In this document: one piece after another, positions 5,989 through 7,627 of the stretch
How the letters are laid out: each line of letters begins with the position of its first letter
Numbering within the stretch: position 1 is the stretch's first letter
NCBI GenBank assembly: GCA_031289875.1
Contig: JAITOO010000084.1
Span: 1 to 7,627 of the forward strand
DNA: 7,627 nucleotides
Direction: 5' to 3'
DNA from: Flavobacteriaceae bacterium
GTDB lineage: Bacteria > Bacteroidota > Bacteroidia > Flavobacteriales > Weeksellaceae
Translations under genes and position numbers: made by a program
The notes under the pieces: model-generated
What the model saw: only the letters and a program-made list of their open reading frames with translations
The model's database searches: none
Told to the model about the DNA's origin: nothing

Positions 5989-7043
5989 TGACTGAACAAA
6001 ATTTCATTTCCGAATTTCCTTATAATTTCGTTGAAAAAGGCGAAGTGCAGGCTCAATGCAGCTCTAACATCGCTTTGGTAAAATATTGGGGAAAATACGC
6101 AAATCAGATACCCGCCAATCCATCAATTAGTTACACTTTGACAAACAGTTGTACGCAGACTTCGATTCAGTTTGAAAAAGCGGAAAAAATGTCGGTGAAA
6201 GTCTTTTTAGACGAAGTTTTGCAGGAAAAATTTGCCGAAAAAATCGAAAAATATTTCAATTCCATACAAAAATATCTTCCATTTATCACACAATATCAAT
6301 ATGTTATCCGCACGCACAACTCGTTTCCTCACAGCAGCGGCATCGCCTCGTCCGCTTCGGGATTTGGAGCTATCGCACTTTGTCTCATTGAAATAGCGGA
6401 ACAATTGGGCGAAGTTTTTCCTTCGGAAATGAAAAAACGCAAAGCCTCTTTTTTGGCTCGGCTCGGCTCGGGAAGCGCCTGCCGCTCGCTCTACGGCGGT
6501 CTGGCGGTCTGGGGAAAACATGAAAAAATCCATGAAAGTTCTGATTTATATGCAGTTCCGTTTCCTTTTGAAATTCATGAAAATTTCAAAAAAATACAGG
6601 ACACCGTTTTGCTGATTCATGAAGGTGAAAAAAAAGTAAGCAGTACGGTTGGGCACAAACTGCTTGAAAATCACCCATATGCGCAGGTAAGATTTGCAGA
6701 AGCGTACAAAAATCTCGCTTCAATGATAGACATTCTCCGTTCGGGAGACTTGGAAGCATTCGGTCAATTGGTTGAACATGAAGCATTAACGCTTCACGCT
6801 ATGATGCTGACTTCCACACCGGCGTTCATTCTGATGAAACCGATGACGGTGGCGGCAATTGAAAAAATTTGGAATTACAGAAAACTGACCGGTCAGCCGT
6901 TGTATTTCACATTAGACGCGGGGGCAAACATCCACTTGTTGTATCCCGAAAAAGACAAAAATGTCATCTTTAATTTCATTAAAAATGACCTTCTGAAATA
7001 CACGGAAAACGGCGATTACATACGTGATGAAAGCCGTTTATAA
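5985..7043 (+). CDS. mvaD: Diphosphomevalonate decarboxylase
   Basis: This cytoplasmic GHMP-superfamily enzyme catalyses the ATP-dependent decarboxylation of mevalonate 5-diphosphate to isopentenyl diphosphate, the last step of the mevalonate pathway. In the 352-residue protein I see SSNIALVKYWGKY (26-38, substrate-binding and family-diagnostic), the glycine/serine ATP loop HSSGIASSASGFGA (116-129), GSGSACRSLYGG (161-172) and the decarboxylation Asp311 in FTLDAGANIH (308-317). All catalytic positions I can check are kept. The gene starts within the SDR stop (ATGATG); a second ATG at 5988 could also serve and would remove only one residue. Its presence implies a mevalonate rather than MEP route, as in Flavobacteriia and some other Bacteroidota. 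No other mevalonate gene is in the window. No convincing terminator follows it, so some transcripts may run on into the HU gene. Confidence 0.96.
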   Translation: MMTEQNFISEFPYNFVEKGEVQAQCSSNIALVKYWGKYANQIPANPSISYTLTNSCTQTSIQFEKAEKMSVKVFLDEVLQEKFAEKIEKYFNSIQKYLPFITQYQYVIRTHNSFPHSSGIASSASGFGAIALCLIEIAEQLGEVFPSEMKKRKASFLARLGSGSACRSLYGGLAVWGKHEKIHESSDLYAVPFPFEIHENFKKIQDTVLLIHEGEKKVSSTVGHKLLENHPYAQVRFAEAYKNLASMIDILRSGDLEAFGQLVEHEALTLHAMMLTSTPAFILMKPMTVAAIEKIWNYRKLTGQPLYFTLDAGANIHLLYPEKDKNVIFNFIKNDLLKYTENGDYIRDESRL

Positions 7044-7046
7044 TCA

Positions 7047-7082
7047 TTTGAACGAAAAAAATGGCAGTTTCAACGAAAAAAA
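7047..7082 (+). repeat. Two direct A-tract repeats, period 21 nt, upstream of the HU promoter
   Basis: TTTGAACGAAAAAAA (7047-7061) and TTTCAACGAAAAAAA (7068-7082) match at 14 of 15 positions and repeat every 21 nt, about two helical turns. The A-tracts therefore face the same side of the helix and should curve the DNA. They end about 15 nt before the -33 element of the HU promoter. They could serve as an upstream activating or protein-binding element. Confidence 0.5.
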
Positions 7083-7096
7083 ACGCCTGAAATGCG

Positions 7097-7124
7097 TTGT
7101 GTATCAAACAAAATTATACCTTTG
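7097..7124 (+). promoter_or_regulatory. Bacteroidota-type promoter of the HU gene
   Basis: TTG at 7097-7099 and TACCTTTG at 7117-7124 are separated by 17 nt, matching the -33/-7 layout of the primary sigma factor in Bacteroidota (TTG then TAnnTTTG). The message would begin near 7128-7131, giving an AT-rich leader of about 35 nt without a Shine-Dalgarno sequence before the ATG at 7166. Confidence 0.8.
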
Positions 7125-7165
7125 TTAAAGATTAAGATTAACTTTAATTTAATTTTTAAAATACC

Positions 7166-7438
7166 ATGAACAAATCTGATTTAATTGATGTAATAGCAGC
7201 CGATGCTGGCATCACAAAAGTTGCTGCCAAAAAAGCATTGGATGCTTTTTTGGGAAATGTAACTAAAACTTTGAAAAAAGGGAATAAAGTTACTTTGGTA
7301 GGATTCGGAACTTTCTCTGTTTCAAAAAGAAGCGCAAGAGAAGGTATCAATCCTCAAACTAAGGCTAAAATCAAAATCCCTGCTAAAAAAGTTGCTAAAT
7401 TCAAACCGGGAGCTGAATTGTCAGATGCCGTAAAATAA
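7166..7438 (+). CDS. hup: HU-family DNA-binding protein
   Basis: This 90-residue nucleoid protein belongs to the HU/IHF family and acts as a dimer that binds and bends DNA with little sequence preference. The body is the helix-turn-helix dimer core KSDLIDVIAADAGITKVAAKKALDAF, followed by VTLVGFGTFSVSKRSAREGINPQT (about 43-66), which covers the family signature and leads into the beta arm with its intercalating Pro in NPQT. The rest of the arm and the C-terminal helix follow (KIPAKKVAKFKPGAELSDAV). The length is exactly that of the family and the start is unambiguous. HU is preferred over IHF because the gene is solitary and the sequence lacks IHF-specific features, but the two are close. It has its own strong promoter and its own terminator, so it is probably a monocistronic, highly expressed gene. 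Confidence 0.96.
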   Translation: MNKSDLIDVIAADAGITKVAAKKALDAFLGNVTKTLKKGNKVTLVGFGTFSVSKRSAREGINPQTKAKIKIPAKKVAKFKPGAELSDAVK

Positions 7439-7455
7439 GAGTAGTGATTAAAAAC

Positions 7456-7484
7456 AAAAGAGGATTCAATCGGATCCTCTTTTT
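7456..7484. terminator. Bidirectional intrinsic terminator between HU and the HMA gene
   Basis: AAAAGAGGAT (7456-7465) pairs perfectly with ATCCTCTTTT (7474-7483) around an 8-nt loop, and the right arm continues as a T run. Read on the minus strand the same stem is followed by TTTTGTTTTT, so it can stop both the HU message and the convergent message from the HMA-domain gene. Confidence 0.87.
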
Positions 7485-7508
7485 GCTTGATTTTGTTGAT
7501 TTGTCAAT

Positions 7509-7523
7509 CGATTAAAATAATCG
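7509..7523. repeat. Short perfect inverted repeat in the convergent spacer
   Basis: CGATTA and TAATCG are separated by AAA, forming a 6-bp AT-rich hairpin 10 nt beyond the stop of the HMA gene. No T run follows directly, so it is not a full terminator by itself. GCTTG (7485-7489) and CAAGC (7524-7528) could add an outer stem. Confidence 0.35.
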
Positions 7524-7533
7524 CAAGCCTCTC

Positions 7534-7627
7534 TTAATTTGCTACTGCTTCAATATTAAATCCTGCTTTTTTCACGGCATTGACGATTTCTTCTTCTGTG
7601 CCGTCGGTTTCTACGGTCAGGATTTTG
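7534..7627 (-). CDS. Heavy-metal-associated (HMA) domain protein, C-terminal fragment
   Basis: The window ends inside this gene. The last 30 residues are visible, running from a Lys-Ile-Leu-Thr-Val strand through ETDGTEEEIVNAVKKAGFNI to a TAA at 7534-7536. This matches the final beta-strand and second helix of the ferredoxin-like HMA fold (LTVE, then an E-rich turn, then a helix ending in KKAGF) found in small copper chaperones and in metal-ATPase N-termini. Because the protein stops right after the domain, a free-standing chaperone-like protein is more likely than a P-type ATPase. The metal-binding CxxC would lie outside the window, so metal binding cannot be confirmed. It is transcribed towards HU. 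Confidence 0.75.
   Translation of the reverse strand, partial: KILTVETDGTEEEIVNAVKKAGFNIEAVAN

Noticed and set aside
6207..6533. Minus-strand open frame inside mvaD
   Set aside because: It overlaps the conserved ATP-loop region of mvaD and has no recognisable domain; it is explained by codon bias of the real gene.
7082..7098. AACGC/GCGTT hairpin as a terminator for mvaD
   Set aside because: The stem has only 5 bp, is not followed by a T run and runs into the HU promoter.
1..7627. Mobile element, CRISPR array, phage or defence system
   Set aside because: No transposase, integrase, terminal inverted repeats, spaced direct repeats or defence-like domains are visible; the confident genes are mostly housekeeping or common families.

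Overview
The window looks like chromosomal DNA from a member of the Bacteroidota, most likely a Flavobacteriia-like lineage. It is moderately AT-rich and its genes lack clear Shine-Dalgarno sequences. The HU gene has a textbook Bacteroidota promoter (TTG, 17 nt, TAnnTTTG). The ArgB, ArgH and M20 proteins look like the forms I know from this phylum, and isoprenoid synthesis runs through the mevalonate route. This placement rests on protein flavour and promoter type, not on a marker gene.

Left half (about 4-4441, all on the minus strand). Five tightly packed genes read from right to left: a formyltransferase-fold protein, argB (N-acylglutamate kinase), an ArgE-like M20 deacylase, a DinB/YfiT-like four-helix protein, and argH (argininosuccinate lyase). 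The first two overlap by 23 nt, and the later gaps are 34, 5 and 66 nt, so this is very probably one operon. ArgB, the M20 enzyme and ArgH catalyse the N-acyl-glutamate phosphorylation, blocking-group removal and final lyase steps of a linear arginine pathway. argC, argD, the carbamoyltransferase gene and argG are not here. The head gene is the most interesting: it has an intact Asn-His-Asp formyltransferase centre and sits where an enzyme that N-acylates glutamate might be expected. This raises a testable but unproven idea that formyl is used as, or in connection with, the blocking group.

Middle (4442-4986). A 545-nt AT-rich divergent intergenic region holds candidate promoter elements, including a 10-nt -7-box-like sequence repeated 247 nt apart, and two short open stretches that may be spurious or gene remnants.

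Right half (4987-7438, plus strand). An extended SDR (NAD-dependent epimerase-like) overlaps mvaD (diphosphomevalonate decarboxylase) by ATGA, so the two are probably co-translated. The SDR keeps YxxxK but lacks the usual catalytic Ser. A short spacer with two phased A-tract direct repeats and a strong promoter leads into a monocistronic HU gene. That gene ends in a perfect 10-bp hairpin terminator that can work in both directions. The window closes with the C-terminal 30 residues of a convergent heavy-metal-associated (HMA) domain protein.

I see no tRNA, rRNA, CRISPR array, insertion sequence or phage gene.
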